Numbered from the stretch's first letter, positions 48,344 to 57,637 are shown. The stretch is 64,000 nucleotides of DNA from an uncultured Porphyromonadaceae bacterium (GCA_947177185.1 CAMWTJ010000001.1:62001-126000), one strand, 5' to 3'. The notes: generated by a model not told the origin, from the sequence alone. Numbers and translations are program-made.

Positions 48344-48778
48344 TTAGTTGTTTTGAATGTTTGCACATTGTGGGCATATGCCCTTGTAATAAACGTCCAC
48401 GCAGTCTATCACGAAGCCGGGAGTGGCGCCTCCGCACACATCGGAAGGCATCTCCATGTCGAAAATCCTGCCGCATCCGCGACACATGAAATGGCTGTGC
48501 GGAGTCTGCAGGGCCATGTCGTAGTGCATGTTGCCGCTGTCTATATCCACGGTTCTCAACAGCCCGGCGGCAGTCAGAGCGCGAAGCGAATTGTACACAG
48601 TGGTTAGTGAAAGCGATGGATATTCCGGCGACAATTCCGTATATATGTCGTCGGCGGAAGGGTGCTTGGTGGAGTGATACACACAGCTCATTATGGCTAT
48701 GCGCTGCAGCGTGGGACGCACCCCCGCCGAGTGCATCATTTCCGCCAGCCGGCTTTCTGTGTAGGTTATACTTTGCAT
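48344..48778 (-). CDS. perR: Fur-family peroxide regulator (PerR-like)
   Basis: A 144-residue Fur-fold repressor. Winged helix HPSADDIYTELSPEYPSLSLTTVYNSLRAL, hinge DIDSGNMHYDMAL, metal-sensing HSHFMCRGCGRIFD, and a structural zinc pair CPQC at the C-terminus. The position as first gene of an rbr operon argues for PerR rather than Fur or Zur. It probably represses its own operon through an AT-rich palindrome in the promoter. Confidence 0.9.
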   Translation of the reverse strand: MQSITYTESRLAEMMHSAGVRPTLQRIAIMSCVYHSTKHPSADDIYTELSPEYPSLSLTTVYNSLRALTAAGLLRTVDIDSGNMHYDMALQTPHSHFMCRGCGRIFDMEMPSDVCGGATPGFVIDCVDVYYKGICPQCANIQNN

Positions 48779-48805
48779 AGTCCGTTAACAAATTTGAAAC
48801 TATTG

Positions 48806-48837
48806 CAAAGTTATAACAATTACAATTTATATCCAAA
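48806..48837 (-). promoter_or_regulatory. perR-rbr-hrb promoter
   Basis: Minus-strand TTTG (48834-48837), 20-bp spacer, TAACTTTG (48806-48813), 27 nt before the perR ATG. Confidence 0.75.
48812..48831. promoter_or_regulatory. Candidate PerR operator
   Basis: TATAACAATTACAATTTATA is an imperfect palindrome with TATAA/TTATA ends. It fills the spacer between the -33 and -7 elements and resembles AT-rich PerR boxes. Confidence 0.45.
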
Positions 48838-48863
48838 CTTTTCATACAAGAAAAACAAATAAG

Positions 48864-48907
48864 AACAAAAAAAGATGGCAGAAAAACAGGATTCTGCTTC
48901 TCTGCCA
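48864..48907 (-). terminator. Terminator of the pheS-nth-TRIC-gtrA operon
   Basis: On the minus strand TGGCAGA...TCTGCCA (7-bp stem with a partly paired loop) is followed by ATCTTTTTTTGTTC, 25 nt after the gtrA stop. Confidence 0.65.
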
Positions 48908-48932
48908 CGGTGATGACGGGTTCATGCTTGCG

Positions 48933-49376
48933 TTATCGGAACGTCACAAGCCTGTTGTAAGCGAAATTGCACAAGGTGTAGGCCACGCTTCCCACAAGTG
49001 TGGCGATGCCGTAGCCTGAAATCACGAAAAATCCGAGGTGAAACTCTCTCGTGCCGAAGGCTCCGTGTGCTATGGCCCATACCACGGCGAACTGCACGCA
49101 ATAGCATATCCCGAAACCTGCTGCGAACCGCGCCGCTTCGCGGCAGTAGCCTTTGTCGGAGCGGAACACCCATTGTTTGTTCCACAAAAACGAGTTTATC
49201 AGACCGCAGAGATAGCCTATCGCATTTGATATGTAGGGGTTGATGCACAGCCACGACTTGCACACAAAAATCATGGCCAGAGTGACGCACGTGTTCATCG
49301 CTCCGACTATGCAGTATTTCACAAATTGCCGCATCTGCGGTGTGTCAGCCTTTTGTGTCAGTCGTGTTATTTTCAT
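48933..49376 (-). CDS. GtrA-family membrane protein
   Basis: A 147-residue protein with four transmembrane helices, as in GtrA/DPMS flippase-associated proteins that move polyprenyl-linked sugars. The start region FVKYCIVGAMNTCVTLAMIF and the central NAIGYLCGLINSFLWNKQWVF are typical. No glycosyltransferase partner is adjacent. The annotated start overlaps the TRIC gene by 32 bp; Met15 (49334) would avoid the overlap and is an alternative. Confidence 0.85.
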   Translation of the reverse strand: MKITRLTQKADTPQMRQFVKYCIVGAMNTCVTLAMIFVCKSWLCINPYISNAIGYLCGLINSFLWNKQWVFRSDKGYCREAARFAAGFGICYCVQFAVVWAIAHGAFGTREFHLGFFVISGYGIATLVGSVAYTLCNFAYNRLVTFR

Positions 49377-50001
49377 CGGGTATCACGTTAGGGTCTACTT
49401 TCAGAATGGGCAGCGACCATCCGTAGTGCACGGCCGCGATACGCAGACCGATCACGGTGATGGCACACACCATCTGCGGCACCATCTCGCTGCAGCGGAG
49501 GTAGCTCAGCAGCCAATACATCACGCCGCCTGCAAGGCAGGCTGTGGCATAGATGTCTTTTCGGAAAAACAGCGGCTGCTCGTTTATCAGGATGTCGCGT
49601 ATGATGCCTCCGAAGCTGCCGGTGATGGTGCCCATCACAATCGCCACCCACATGGGCAGCCCGGCGGCTACAGTGCGCTGCACTCCGACCACCACGAACA
49701 GCGCCAGTCCGATGGCGTCGAACAGAAAAAGCGTGCGCATGCCTTTGACGAGAGCCTGGCGGAAAACAATCACCGCCATAAGCGAAATGAATGTCACCAC
49801 CAGATATACCGGCGAGAGCATCCAGAACACAGGCAGGTCGAGCAGCACATCGCGCAGCGTGCCTCCGCCGATGGCCGTGACAAGCCCTACCACATAGGCT
49901 CCGAACCAGTCGAACTGCTTGGCCGCGGCAAGGCGGATGCCCGAAATGGCAAAAGCGGCAGTGCCGAGGATTTCTATGATTTTAATGAATAGTTCGTCCA
50001 T
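49345..50001 (-). CDS. Trimeric intracellular cation (TRIC/UPF0126) channel family protein
   Basis: A 218-residue inner-membrane protein with about seven helices in two inverted repeats. The repeat signatures are FAISGIRLAAAKQFDWFGAYV followed by TAIGGGTLRDVLL, and FVVVGVQRTVAAGLP followed by GTITGSFGGIIRDIL. Prokaryotic TRIC homologues are K+-permeable channels. It overlaps nth by 20 bp and gtrA by 32 bp. Confidence 0.9.
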   Translation of the reverse strand: MDELFIKIIEILGTAAFAISGIRLAAAKQFDWFGAYVVGLVTAIGGGTLRDVLLDLPVFWMLSPVYLVVTFISLMAVIVFRQALVKGMRTLFLFDAIGLALFVVVGVQRTVAAGLPMWVAIVMGTITGSFGGIIRDILINEQPLFFRKDIYATACLAGGVMYWLLSYLRCSEMVPQMVCAITVIGLRIAAVHYGWSLPILKVDPNVIPDENNTTDTKG

Positions 50002-50632
50002 TTTTCTGACAGTACCTGCATAATGAACTTATTCCGCACTCTTCGCACAGAGGTTTGCGTGCCTTGCATGTGTATCGGCCGTGCAGTATAAGCCAGTGGT
50101 GTGCTTTACCTACGAGTTCGGCAGGGATGTGGCGTGTGAGCGTGCGTTCGGTGGTAAGCGGCGATGTGCTCCCGGTGGTCAGGCCGATACGCTCGGCCAC
50201 ACGGAACACGTGTGTGTCCACTGCCATGGCGGCACGACCGAACACCACGCTCAGCACCACATTGGCGGTTTTGCGTCCCACTCCGGGCAGCGATTGCAGC
50301 GCGTCGGCATCGTCAGGCACCCGGCCTCCGAAATCGGCCACGAGCTTGCGCGACATGGCGGCAAGCGCCTTGGCTTTGTTGTTTGGATACGATACTGAGG
50401 ATATGAACTCAAACAGTTCTTCAGCAGTGGCCTGCGCCATGGCTTCGGCATCGGGATATGCCTCGAAAAGAGCCGGCGTCACCATGTTTATGCGCTTGTC
50501 GGTGCATTGCGCCGACAGTATCACAGCCACGAGGAGCTGAAACGGGCTGCCGTAATGCAACTCTGTTTCGGGCGCCGGCATAGTGCGCCCGAAATAGTCA
50601 ATCACACCGGCGTATCGCTCCTTCAGGGTCAT
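49982..50632 (-). CDS. nth: Endonuclease III
   Basis: Base-excision-repair glycosylase/AP lyase, 216 residues. HhH motif LQSLPGVGRKTANVVLS with the catalytic Lys, catalytic Asp in AVDTHVFR, and the 4Fe-4S loop C-x6-C-x2-C-x5-C (CKARKPLCEECGISSLC). Its start shares one base with the pheS stop region and its end overlaps the TRIC gene. Confidence 0.96.
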   Translation of the reverse strand: MTLKERYAGVIDYFGRTMPAPETELHYGSPFQLLVAVILSAQCTDKRINMVTPALFEAYPDAEAMAQATAEELFEFISSVSYPNNKAKALAAMSRKLVADFGGRVPDDADALQSLPGVGRKTANVVLSVVFGRAAMAVDTHVFRVAERIGLTTGSTSPLTTERTLTRHIPAELVGKAHHWLILHGRYTCKARKPLCEECGISSLCRYCQKNGRTIH

Positions 50633-51657
50633 TATTGCGCAGCCGTGAACTCGTCGAGGAAACGTACGTCGTTTTCAGAGAAAAGACGCAGGTCGTTGAC
50701 GCGGTACTTGAGGTTGGCTATGCGTTCCACGCCCATGCCCAGGGCGAAGCCCGAATATACGTTGGGGTCGATGCCGCATGCGCTCAGCACATTGGGATCC
50801 ACCATGCCGCAGCCCAGAATCTCCACCCATCCTGTGTGTTTGCAGAACGAGCAGCCTTTGCCTCCGCACAGGTTGCAGCTGATGTCCATTTCTGCGGAAG
50901 GTTCGGTGAAGGGGAAATAGCTGGGGCGCAGACGGATTTTGGTTTCGGAGCCGAACATTTCCTGCGCGAAATACAGCAGTGTCTGGCGCAGGTCGGCAAA
51001 AGTCACGTCGCGGTCCACATACAGGGCTTCCAGCTGATGGAAAAAGCAGTGTGCGCGCGCCGAGATGGCTTCGTTGCGGTACACGCGTCCGGGGCAGATT
51101 ATGCGGATAGGGGGCTGCGTGTGCTCCATCACACGTGTCTGCACCGACGATGTGTGCGTGCGCAGTACCACCTCGGGCGAAGCGTTTATGAAAAATGTGT
51201 CCTGCATGTCGCGGGCGGGATGGTCTTCTGCGAAATTGAGAGCGGAAAACACATGCCAGTCGTCCTCGATTTCAGGGCCGTCGGCAATGCTGAAGCCGAG
51301 GCGGCGGAATATAGAGGTGATTTCTTCGCGCACCAGCGACAGCGGATGGCGCGTGCCTGCGGGCAGCGGTTCGGGGGTGCGTGTGAGGTCGAGGGCCGCG
51401 GCTTCGGCGCCGGCCTGCGATGCAGCCGCCATGTCGCGCAGCGCGTTGATGCGTTCGGTGGCGAAATTCTTGAGTTCGTTTATGGCCTGGCCGATTTCGC
51501 GTTTTTTATCAGAGGGAACAGTGCGGAAATCGTTCATCAGTTGCGAAATCTCGCCTTTCTTGCTTAAGTATTTTATACGCAGTGCTTCAACTTCGTCTGC
51601 CGACGATGCGATTGCGGATTCGACCTGCTCGCGCAGCGATTTTATTTTGTCTAACAT
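50632..51657 (-). CDS. pheS: Phenylalanine-tRNA ligase alpha subunit
   Basis: Class II synthetase catalytic subunit, 341 residues. N-terminal coiled coil (about 1-85), motif 2 around RVYRNEAISARAHCFFHQLEAL, and motif 3 FALGMGVERIANLKY. The insertion CNLCGGKGCSFCKHTGWVEILGCGMV is a zinc-type cysteine cluster also found in PheS of other phyla. pheT is not adjacent. First gene of the pheS-nth-TRIC-gtrA run. Confidence 0.96.
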   Translation of the reverse strand: MLDKIKSLREQVESAIASSADEVEALRIKYLSKKGEISQLMNDFRTVPSDKKREIGQAINELKNFATERINALRDMAAASQAGAEAAALDLTRTPEPLPAGTRHPLSLVREEITSIFRRLGFSIADGPEIEDDWHVFSALNFAEDHPARDMQDTFFINASPEVVLRTHTSSVQTRVMEHTQPPIRIICPGRVYRNEAISARAHCFFHQLEALYVDRDVTFADLRQTLLYFAQEMFGSETKIRLRPSYFPFTEPSAEMDISCNLCGGKGCSFCKHTGWVEILGCGMVDPNVLSACGIDPNVYSGFALGMGVERIANLKYRVNDLRLFSENDVRFLDEFTAAQ

Positions 51658-51685
51658 GTGCTGTACTTGTTTTCAGAATTGAATG

Positions 51686-51693
51686 CAAAAGTA
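51686..51693 (-). promoter_or_regulatory. -7 box (TACTTTTG) of pheS
   Basis: Minus-strand exact TAnnTTTG match, 28 nt before the pheS ATG. Upstream element unclear. Confidence 0.5.
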
Positions 51694-51768
51694 CGCATTT
51701 TTTTGCGATTATCCTGCGGCATATATAAAAAAACAGCTGTGCGGATAGCATGTCAGCGGATAAATCCA

Positions 51769-51776
51769 TACCTTTG
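51769..51776 (+). promoter_or_regulatory. -7 box (TACCTTTG) abutting the tilS start
   Basis: Exact TAnnTTTG followed by CGGT and then ATG, so the mRNA is predicted leaderless. No clear TTG upstream. Confidence 0.5.
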
Positions 51777-51780
51777 CGGT

Positions 51781-53112
51781 ATGGAAACTATGATAAAGAC
51801 CATGCGGCGCACCATCAGTCGCCGGCTCGACTTGCGACGCGACCTCCCCATTGTAGTGGCAGTCAGTGGCGGTGCCGATTCGGTGGCATTGCTCGCCGCG
51901 CTGAATGAGGATGGGTACGAGTGTGTGGCCGCGCACTGCAATTTCCATCTGCGTGGCGAGGAGAGCCTTCGTGATATGCGATTTGTGGAGAATCTCACGC
52001 AGCGGCTGGGCGTAGATTTGTATGTCAGGGATTTTGATGTGCCCGCAGCTATGGCGGCCACGGGTGAAAGTGTGGAGATGGCGTGTCGCAGACTTCGATA
52101 CGAGTGGTTTGAGGAACTGCTCACAACCTTGCGTGCGTCGGATGTGGCCGTTGGCCACCACCGCGAGGACAATGTGGAAACTTTTTTTCTGAATCTTTCG
52201 CGTGGCACCGGCATTGCAGGCCTTACCGGCATTGATTACAGGCGCGGAGCGGTTGTGCGCCCGCTCCTTGACTGCTCGAGGGCTCAGATAGAGGATTTTC
52301 TGTCGGAGCGCGGCCTCGATTTCGTAACCGACAGTTCCAACATGGCGAACGACTATCAGCGAAACCGCCTGCGCAACGTCCTGCTTCCGATGTTTGAGGA
52401 GCTGATGCCCGGTTCGCTCGACGCCACGGAGCGCACCATGGCCATGCTCGGAGATGCCAGACGCCTGTACGACAGGGTCGTGGCCGATGCGGCCGACCGA
52501 TACGGGACTGTGGCATCCGGCAGCATAGATGTGGGTGCGCTGTCGGCCGACCCTGATGCGCGCATACTGCTTTTTGAACTGCTGCGTCCGGCATCTTTCA
52601 GCATGACGCATGTCGACAACATACTTGCCGACCCGATGCGTTCAGGCGCCATTTTCCGCGCCGGCGGAATGTGTGCCGAACTTAGCCGCGGCACACTGAC
52701 GATAGCTCCCGACACCGCCCCCTCGGAGCAGGAAACGGAGGTGAGTCTGCACTCCGACATCACCGAACCGTTGCATATAGTCATAGAGATGGTGACGCCT
52801 GACGGCGAGTTCCGGCCTGAAATATCGCCTGCGGTGGCGTATCTTGACGCCAAGGCCCTGGAGGGTGCTCCGCGCTGGACTTTGCGGCACTGGCGACGCG
52901 GCGACAGGATGCAGCCTTTCGGTATGAAGGGGTCGCGCCTTGTGAGCGATATCTTTTCAGATGCTAAAATGACCGCAGCGCAAAAACGCGACACATGGTT
53001 GCTGTGTCGCGATGAGAAGATAGTATGGATAGTAGGCGTGCGTGCGTCGGCGCACTACGCTGTAGGGCGCCGCACACGCCGGTACCTGGTTTTACGTATG
53101 CTGCAGAGCTGA
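51781..53112 (+). CDS. tilS: tRNA(Ile)-lysidine synthase
   Basis: Modifies C34 of the CAU-anticodon tRNA-Ile to lysidine. The PP-loop is AVSGGADSVALLAAL, followed by HCNFHLRGEES, VGHHREDNVETFFLNLSRGTG and the substrate-binding and C-terminal TilS_C domains ending at about residue 443. The track ORF extends upstream into the promoter; ATG 51781 is the first start after the -7 box. Met at 51790 or 51802 is possible. The 3' end overlaps the convergent lpd gene by 21 bp. Confidence 0.94.
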   Translation: METMIKTMRRTISRRLDLRRDLPIVVAVSGGADSVALLAALNEDGYECVAAHCNFHLRGEESLRDMRFVENLTQRLGVDLYVRDFDVPAAMAATGESVEMACRRLRYEWFEELLTTLRASDVAVGHHREDNVETFFLNLSRGTGIAGLTGIDYRRGAVVRPLLDCSRAQIEDFLSERGLDFVTDSSNMANDYQRNRLRNVLLPMFEELMPGSLDATERTMAMLGDARRLYDRVVADAADRYGTVASGSIDVGALSADPDARILLFELLRPASFSMTHVDNILADPMRSGAIFRAGGMCAELSRGTLTIAPDTAPSEQETEVSLHSDITEPLHIVIEMVTPDGEFRPEISPAVAYLDAKALEGAPRWTLRHWRRGDRMQPFGMKGSRLVSDIFSDAKMTAAQKRDTWLLCRDEKIVWIVGVRASAHYAVGRRTRRYLVLRMLQS

Positions 53113-54429
53113 CTTTGCCGCTATAGGCAGCAGCTCTGATAGAGTGGGGTGCCCGTGCACGAGGTCGGTGGCCAGTTCGTCGATTGTAGTCATGCCATAT
53201 ATGAGAGCGGCCGCTTCTGCCACCAAGTCGGACGCGTGCTCGCCGAGCACATGCACTCCGAGAATCAGACGCGTGGCAGGACTGTAGACTATTTTCACAA
53301 AGCCGGACGCTCCGTCGGCCAGTGCTTTTCCGCTTGCCGCATAGTTGCAGCGCACTGTGGCGCACTCCACGCCGTGTGCTTCGCACTGCTCTTTGGTAAG
53401 TCCGACCATAGAGGCCTCGGGCACGGAAAATACCGATGCCGGGATAATGTTTAACTCCGGCTCCTGTCCGTCGCTGCCGAGCGCCACGCGGGCCTGAGCC
53501 GTGGCGGCATGCGCCAGCATGCATATGCCTGTGACATCGCCGGCGGCATAAAAGCCCTCGCGCGTGGTGCGCATGCTTTCGTCTACGGCGATGAATCCAC
53601 GCTCGGTAAGCTCGATACCTGCCTCGCACACGCCAGCCGGCACAATGGGCACGCGGCCGGTAGCCATGAGCACGGCGTCTGCATCCGCTGTTTCTTCGCC
53701 GCGGCGCGTGGTGTAGTTTACCCGATAGCCCGGTTCTATGGATGTGGCCTGTGCGCCGGTGGCGAATCTCACTCCGCGCGCCTGCAGCGCCATGCGCAGC
53801 CGTTTGGCGACATCGGAATCAAATCCCGGCAGAATCTCGCGGCAGAATTCAAGTACGGTCACATCCACGCCAAGTGTGTTGTAGATGCTCGCGAACTCTA
53901 TGCCGATCACACCTCCGCCTATTATCACGAGGCGCTTCGGCAATTCGTGTGTGCCCGAGAGGAAATCGTCGCTGGTGAGAGCGTATTCCGCTCCCGGAAT
54001 CGGCAGCCTCGCCGGGCGGGAGCCTGTGGCTATAAGTACTCGGGCGGCGGAATAAGTCCTGCCGTCGACTGCTACAGAACCGTCGGGCGTGATGCTCGCC
54101 TCGCCTCGTATCACGGTCACGTTTTTCAGAGCATCGGCGACACTTTCGCGCAGACCGTCCACTACGGAGCGCATGCGCTCCGTGGCCGCCTTATAGTCAA
54201 CGGTTGCTCCATCCGTCTTGATTCCGAACTCATTGGCCGAGCGAATAGAAAGCACGCGCGAGGCCGTGGCGCAGAGGCATTTGGTCGGGATGCAGCCGCG
54301 GTTAAGACACGTGCCTCCGAGCTCGGCCCGCTCCACGAGTGCCACGCTGTGTCCGGCAGCGGCCTGTTCCGCGGCCACTTCGTAGCCGCCGGGGCCACCG
54401 CCTATTATGAGGATATCAAATTTTTCCAT
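53092..54429 (-). CDS. lpd: Dihydrolipoyl dehydrogenase
   Basis: FAD disulfide oxidoreductase (E3/L-protein) of 445 residues. FAD motif IIGGGPGGYEVAAEQA, redox-active disulfide GGTCLNRGCIPTKCL, NAD-binding LVIIGGGVIGIEFASIY, and the dimer interface with catalytic His-Glu in VHGHPTLSE. As the last gene of the gcv operon it serves the glycine cleavage system here. Confidence 0.96.
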   Translation of the reverse strand: MEKFDILIIGGGPGGYEVAAEQAAAGHSVALVERAELGGTCLNRGCIPTKCLCATASRVLSIRSANEFGIKTDGATVDYKAATERMRSVVDGLRESVADALKNVTVIRGEASITPDGSVAVDGRTYSAARVLIATGSRPARLPIPGAEYALTSDDFLSGTHELPKRLVIIGGGVIGIEFASIYNTLGVDVTVLEFCREILPGFDSDVAKRLRMALQARGVRFATGAQATSIEPGYRVNYTTRRGEETADADAVLMATGRVPIVPAGVCEAGIELTERGFIAVDESMRTTREGFYAAGDVTGICMLAHAATAQARVALGSDGQEPELNIIPASVFSVPEASMVGLTKEQCEAHGVECATVRCNYAASGKALADGASGFVKIVYSPATRLILGVHVLGEHASDLVAEAAALIYGMTTIDELATDLVHGHPTLSELLPIAAKSALQHT

Positions 54430-54437
54430 GTTCGTGG

Positions 54438-55910
54438 TCAGTCTTTCAGTTCGCTGTAGGTCAGACGTGGATGCATGGCCGCCTCAGTTTCGTCGGGATG
54501 CGCCATCGGGGTGTGGTGAGGCGCCTGCTTCAGCATTTCAGGCTCGGAAGCGGCCTCGCTTGCAATCTTGCGCATAACGGAAATGAAAGCGTCGAGGGTG
54601 TCGCGGCTTTCCGTTTCGGTGGGCTCTATCATGAGCGATTCGTGAAACAGCAGCGGGAAGTAGATGGTGGGAGCATGGAAACCATAATCAAGCAGTCGCT
54701 TGGCTACGTTCAGGGTGGTCACGCCGCTTGATTTGTCCTTCAGACCGTCGAACACAAATTCATGCTTGCAAGGGCCGGGAATCGGGAGCTCGTACACATC
54801 AGACAAGGATGCCATCACGTAGTTGGCGGCAAGAGTGGCCAGGGGACCTACCTCCGACAGGCCTTCCGCACCCATGGTCAGGATGTAGGCGAGCGCACGC
54901 CGAAGCACAGTGTAGTTGCCGAGCCAAAGCGAAATGCGCCCCAACGCGTCGTCGCTGTCTGTGGTCACAGAAAGCGTGCCGTCCGCCGATTCTGTGACGC
55001 GCGGATTCGGCAGATATTTCTCAAGGCCGGCACGCACGCCCACCGGGCCGGCGCCGGGACCGCCTCCGCCGTGGGGCGTGGAGAAGGTCTTATGCAGATT
55101 TATGTGCATCACGTCGAAGCCCATATCTCCCGGTCGCGCCACGCCAAGCATCGGATTGAGATTCGCGCCGTCATAGTACAGCAGAGCTCCCGCTGCGTGC
55201 ACTGCTTCAGCTATGGCCGGAATCTCGCTTTCAAACATGCCGGCAGTATTGGGATTTGTGAGCATTACGGCCGCTATGGTATCGTCAAGTTTGGCCCGAA
55301 GGTCGTCTACATCCACTCGCCCGTCGGCCCGGCTGCGCACCTCTACCACTTCGAGGCCCGCCACAGCTGCGCTTGCAGGATTTGTGCCGTGGGCGGAGTC
55401 CGGGACAATCACACGTGTGCGGGCGGCGTCGCCCCGCTCGGCATGATAGGCGCGTATCACCATCAGCCCGGTGAGCTCGCCCTGGGCTCCGGCATAGGGA
55501 TTGAGGGTGAATTCAGCCATGCCGCCTATTTCCGCAAGAGCCTTCTCGAGTGTGCGGTACAGACGCAGCGCTCCCTGCACCGTGCACACCGGCTGTGCCG
55601 GATGCAATGCCGCCACTGAGGGCGACGATGCGAGGGCCTCGTTGATTTTAGGATTATATTTCATGGTGCATGAGCCCAATGGGTAGAATCCGCTGTCTAC
55701 TCCGAAATTGTTGGTGCTCATGTTTGTGTAATGACGCACTACGGTAGGCTCGTCGACGCGTGGCAGCCCTGGGTCGCTGTCGCGCATCAAATGGCCGGGT
55801 ATGGCGTCGGAAAGGACGCGGGCGCCGTCTTTCGCCGCCGGCAGAGCCGCACCCACACGGCCTTCGCGTGAATACTCGAAGATAAGTTTGTTATATAAGG
55901 TTCTATTCAT
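54438..55910 (-). CDS. gcvPB: Glycine dehydrogenase (decarboxylating) subunit 2
   Basis: C-terminal half of the split P-protein, 490 residues, PLP-dependent glycine decarboxylase. The PLP Lys lies in MHINLHKTFSTPHGGGGPG, and the phosphate-binding region in PNTAGMFE and YYDGANLN. I start at ATG 55910 (MNRTLYNKL); ATG 55925 is an alternative with a larger overlap of gcvPA. It overlaps gcvPA by 8 bp and precedes lpd by 8 nt. Confidence 0.95.
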   Translation of the reverse strand: MNRTLYNKLIFEYSREGRVGAALPAAKDGARVLSDAIPGHLMRDSDPGLPRVDEPTVVRHYTNMSTNNFGVDSGFYPLGSCTMKYNPKINEALASSPSVAALHPAQPVCTVQGALRLYRTLEKALAEIGGMAEFTLNPYAGAQGELTGLMVIRAYHAERGDAARTRVIVPDSAHGTNPASAAVAGLEVVEVRSRADGRVDVDDLRAKLDDTIAAVMLTNPNTAGMFESEIPAIAEAVHAAGALLYYDGANLNPMLGVARPGDMGFDVMHINLHKTFSTPHGGGGPGAGPVGVRAGLEKYLPNPRVTESADGTLSVTTDSDDALGRISLWLGNYTVLRRALAYILTMGAEGLSEVGPLATLAANYVMASLSDVYELPIPGPCKHEFVFDGLKDKSSGVTTLNVAKRLLDYGFHAPTIYFPLLFHESLMIEPTETESRDTLDAFISVMRKIASEAASEPEMLKQAPHHTPMAHPDETEAAMHPRLTYSELKD

Positions 55911-57252
55911 GGATGGGCAAGGCATTGACGAGTTCTACATAGCGTTCGATATCGGCTTCGGACTGCATTTCCGTGCAGGCCACGAGCAGACGGTCCGGCG
56001 CCACCTCTATGCCGGCGAGGATGCCATTCTGTGCGAGGCTGTCTATGATGGTGCGTGCGGTAAGCCCGTCGCCCACCTTCAGAAGCACCTCGTTGAGGTA
56101 AGGACGGTGAGGATATACGGGGCTCAACCGTTTTCCGGCTTCAAGCAGGCTGGCCAGTCTGTGCGCGCGGGAGCAGCCCGTTTCGTTGATTCGGCGCAAG
56201 CCGTCCGGGCCGATTAGAGAAAGATACGATGCCACATGCAGGGCCATGATGCCCTGGTTGGAACAGATGTTGCTGGTGGCTTTGTCGCGGCGTATGTGTT
56301 GTTCGCGCGCCTGCAGTGTGAGCACAAACACACGTTGTCCCTTGGCGTCGGTGGTGGCTCCCACTATCCTTCCCGGCATTTTGCGCATCAGCGCGCGTGT
56401 GCAGCACATGTAGCCCAGATACGGGCCGCCGTAGTTCATGGGCATGCCGAGCGACTGGGCGTCGCCTACGGCGATATCCGCGCCCCATGAGCCCGGCGAA
56501 CGGAGGACTCCAAGGGTGGATGCCACGCAGTTGAGCACAAGCAGAGCTTTAGCGGCATGCACCTCGTCGGCCACACCCGTCAGGTCTTCCACGATGCCGT
56601 AATAGTTGGGCTGCGGGAGTATCACGCCCGCCACGTCGCCGGCGCCAAGCATATCGCGCAGCGAATCGCGGTCGGTGACACCATCACGCTCAGGAATTGT
56701 GTCCAGTGCGATGCCGTGCCAGCGTGCGTAGGTGCCGCACACCTGTGCTACAGCCGGATTCACGGTGGCTGATATCAGCACGCGGTTTTTGCGCCGCGCC
56801 GAAGCCACGCACATCATCATGGCCTCGGCTGTGGCCGTCGTGCCGTCGTAAAGCGACGCGTTGCTTACGTCGAGGCCTGTAAGGCCGCACATCATTGACT
56901 GGTATTCGAAAATATACTGCAGCGTGCCTTGCGATATTTCAGGCTGGTACGGCGTGTAGGCAGTAAGGAATTCCGAACGGCTCAAAATGCTGTCCACAGC
57001 CGCAGGCGTGAAATGGTGGTAAACGCCTCCCCCGGCAAAGCATCGGAGAGGTATGTTGTCGGCATCGAGTTTGGCGAAATAGTCGCGCAGTTCGGGCTCG
57101 GTCATGGCCTGCGGGAGTGCGTACGGATGCTTGAGCTGCAGGTGCTTAGGCACATCGGCATAGAGATCGTCGACGCTCTTGGCTCCGCAGCGTTCGAGCA
57201 TAGCACTTATGTCCGCCTCGGAGTGAGGCAGATAAGGGTGGGGGGTATGCAT
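55903..57252 (-). CDS. gcvPA: Glycine dehydrogenase (decarboxylating) subunit 1
   Basis: N-terminal half of the split P-protein, 449 residues. Typical segments are HFTPAAVDSILSRSEFLTAYTPYQPEISQG, LYDGTTATAEAMMMC and GRIVGATTDAKG. The split form is typical of anaerobes and Gram-positives. It is 3 nt after gcvH and overlaps gcvPB. Confidence 0.95.
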   Translation of the reverse strand: MHTPHPYLPHSEADISAMLERCGAKSVDDLYADVPKHLQLKHPYALPQAMTEPELRDYFAKLDADNIPLRCFAGGGVYHHFTPAAVDSILSRSEFLTAYTPYQPEISQGTLQYIFEYQSMMCGLTGLDVSNASLYDGTTATAEAMMMCVASARRKNRVLISATVNPAVAQVCGTYARWHGIALDTIPERDGVTDRDSLRDMLGAGDVAGVILPQPNYYGIVEDLTGVADEVHAAKALLVLNCVASTLGVLRSPGSWGADIAVGDAQSLGMPMNYGGPYLGYMCCTRALMRKMPGRIVGATTDAKGQRVFVLTLQAREQHIRRDKATSNICSNQGIMALHVASYLSLIGPDGLRRINETGCSRAHRLASLLEAGKRLSPVYPHRPYLNEVLLKVGDGLTARTIIDSLAQNGILAGIEVAPDRLLVACTEMQSEADIERYVELVNALPIHE

Positions 57253-57255
57253 CTG

Positions 57256-57633
57256 TCAGTGTTTTTCGTTGGCGCAGAGTTCCGTATATGCCTCGGGTGT
57301 GAGCAGGCTGTCGAGCTCGGATGCATCAGACAGTTCTATTTCAACTATCCATTGCTTCAGCGGATTTTCGCTGATAAGGCGAGGGTTGTCAAGCAGCGCT
57401 TCGTTCACACCGACCACTGTGCCGCTTACTGGAGCGAACAGGTCGCTGGCTGCCTTGACGCTCTCGATGGCGCCGAATTCCTCGCCTGCCACTATTTCGT
57501 CGTCGACTTCAGGCATGTCGACGTACACTACATTGCCCAGCTGGCGTGCGGCGTATTCACTGATGCCGATGCGTCCTGTCACGCCATCGGTGATGATGTA
57601 TTCGTGGGTGGGAAGGTAAAGCAGTTTTTCCAT
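57256..57633 (-). CDS. gcvH: Glycine cleavage system H protein
   Basis: Lipoyl carrier of 125 residues. The lipoylated Lys lies in GAIESVKAASDLFAPVSG (about residue 62). N-terminal THEYIITDGVTGRIGISEYA is standard. It sits 4 nt after gcvT; the lipoate ligase that may charge it heads the same operon. Confidence 0.97.
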   Translation of the reverse strand: MEKLLYLPTHEYIITDGVTGRIGISEYAARQLGNVVYVDMPEVDDEIVAGEEFGAIESVKAASDLFAPVSGTVVGVNEALLDNPRLISENPLKQWIVEIELSDASELDSLLTPEAYTELCANEKH

Positions 57634-57637
57634 GGAT

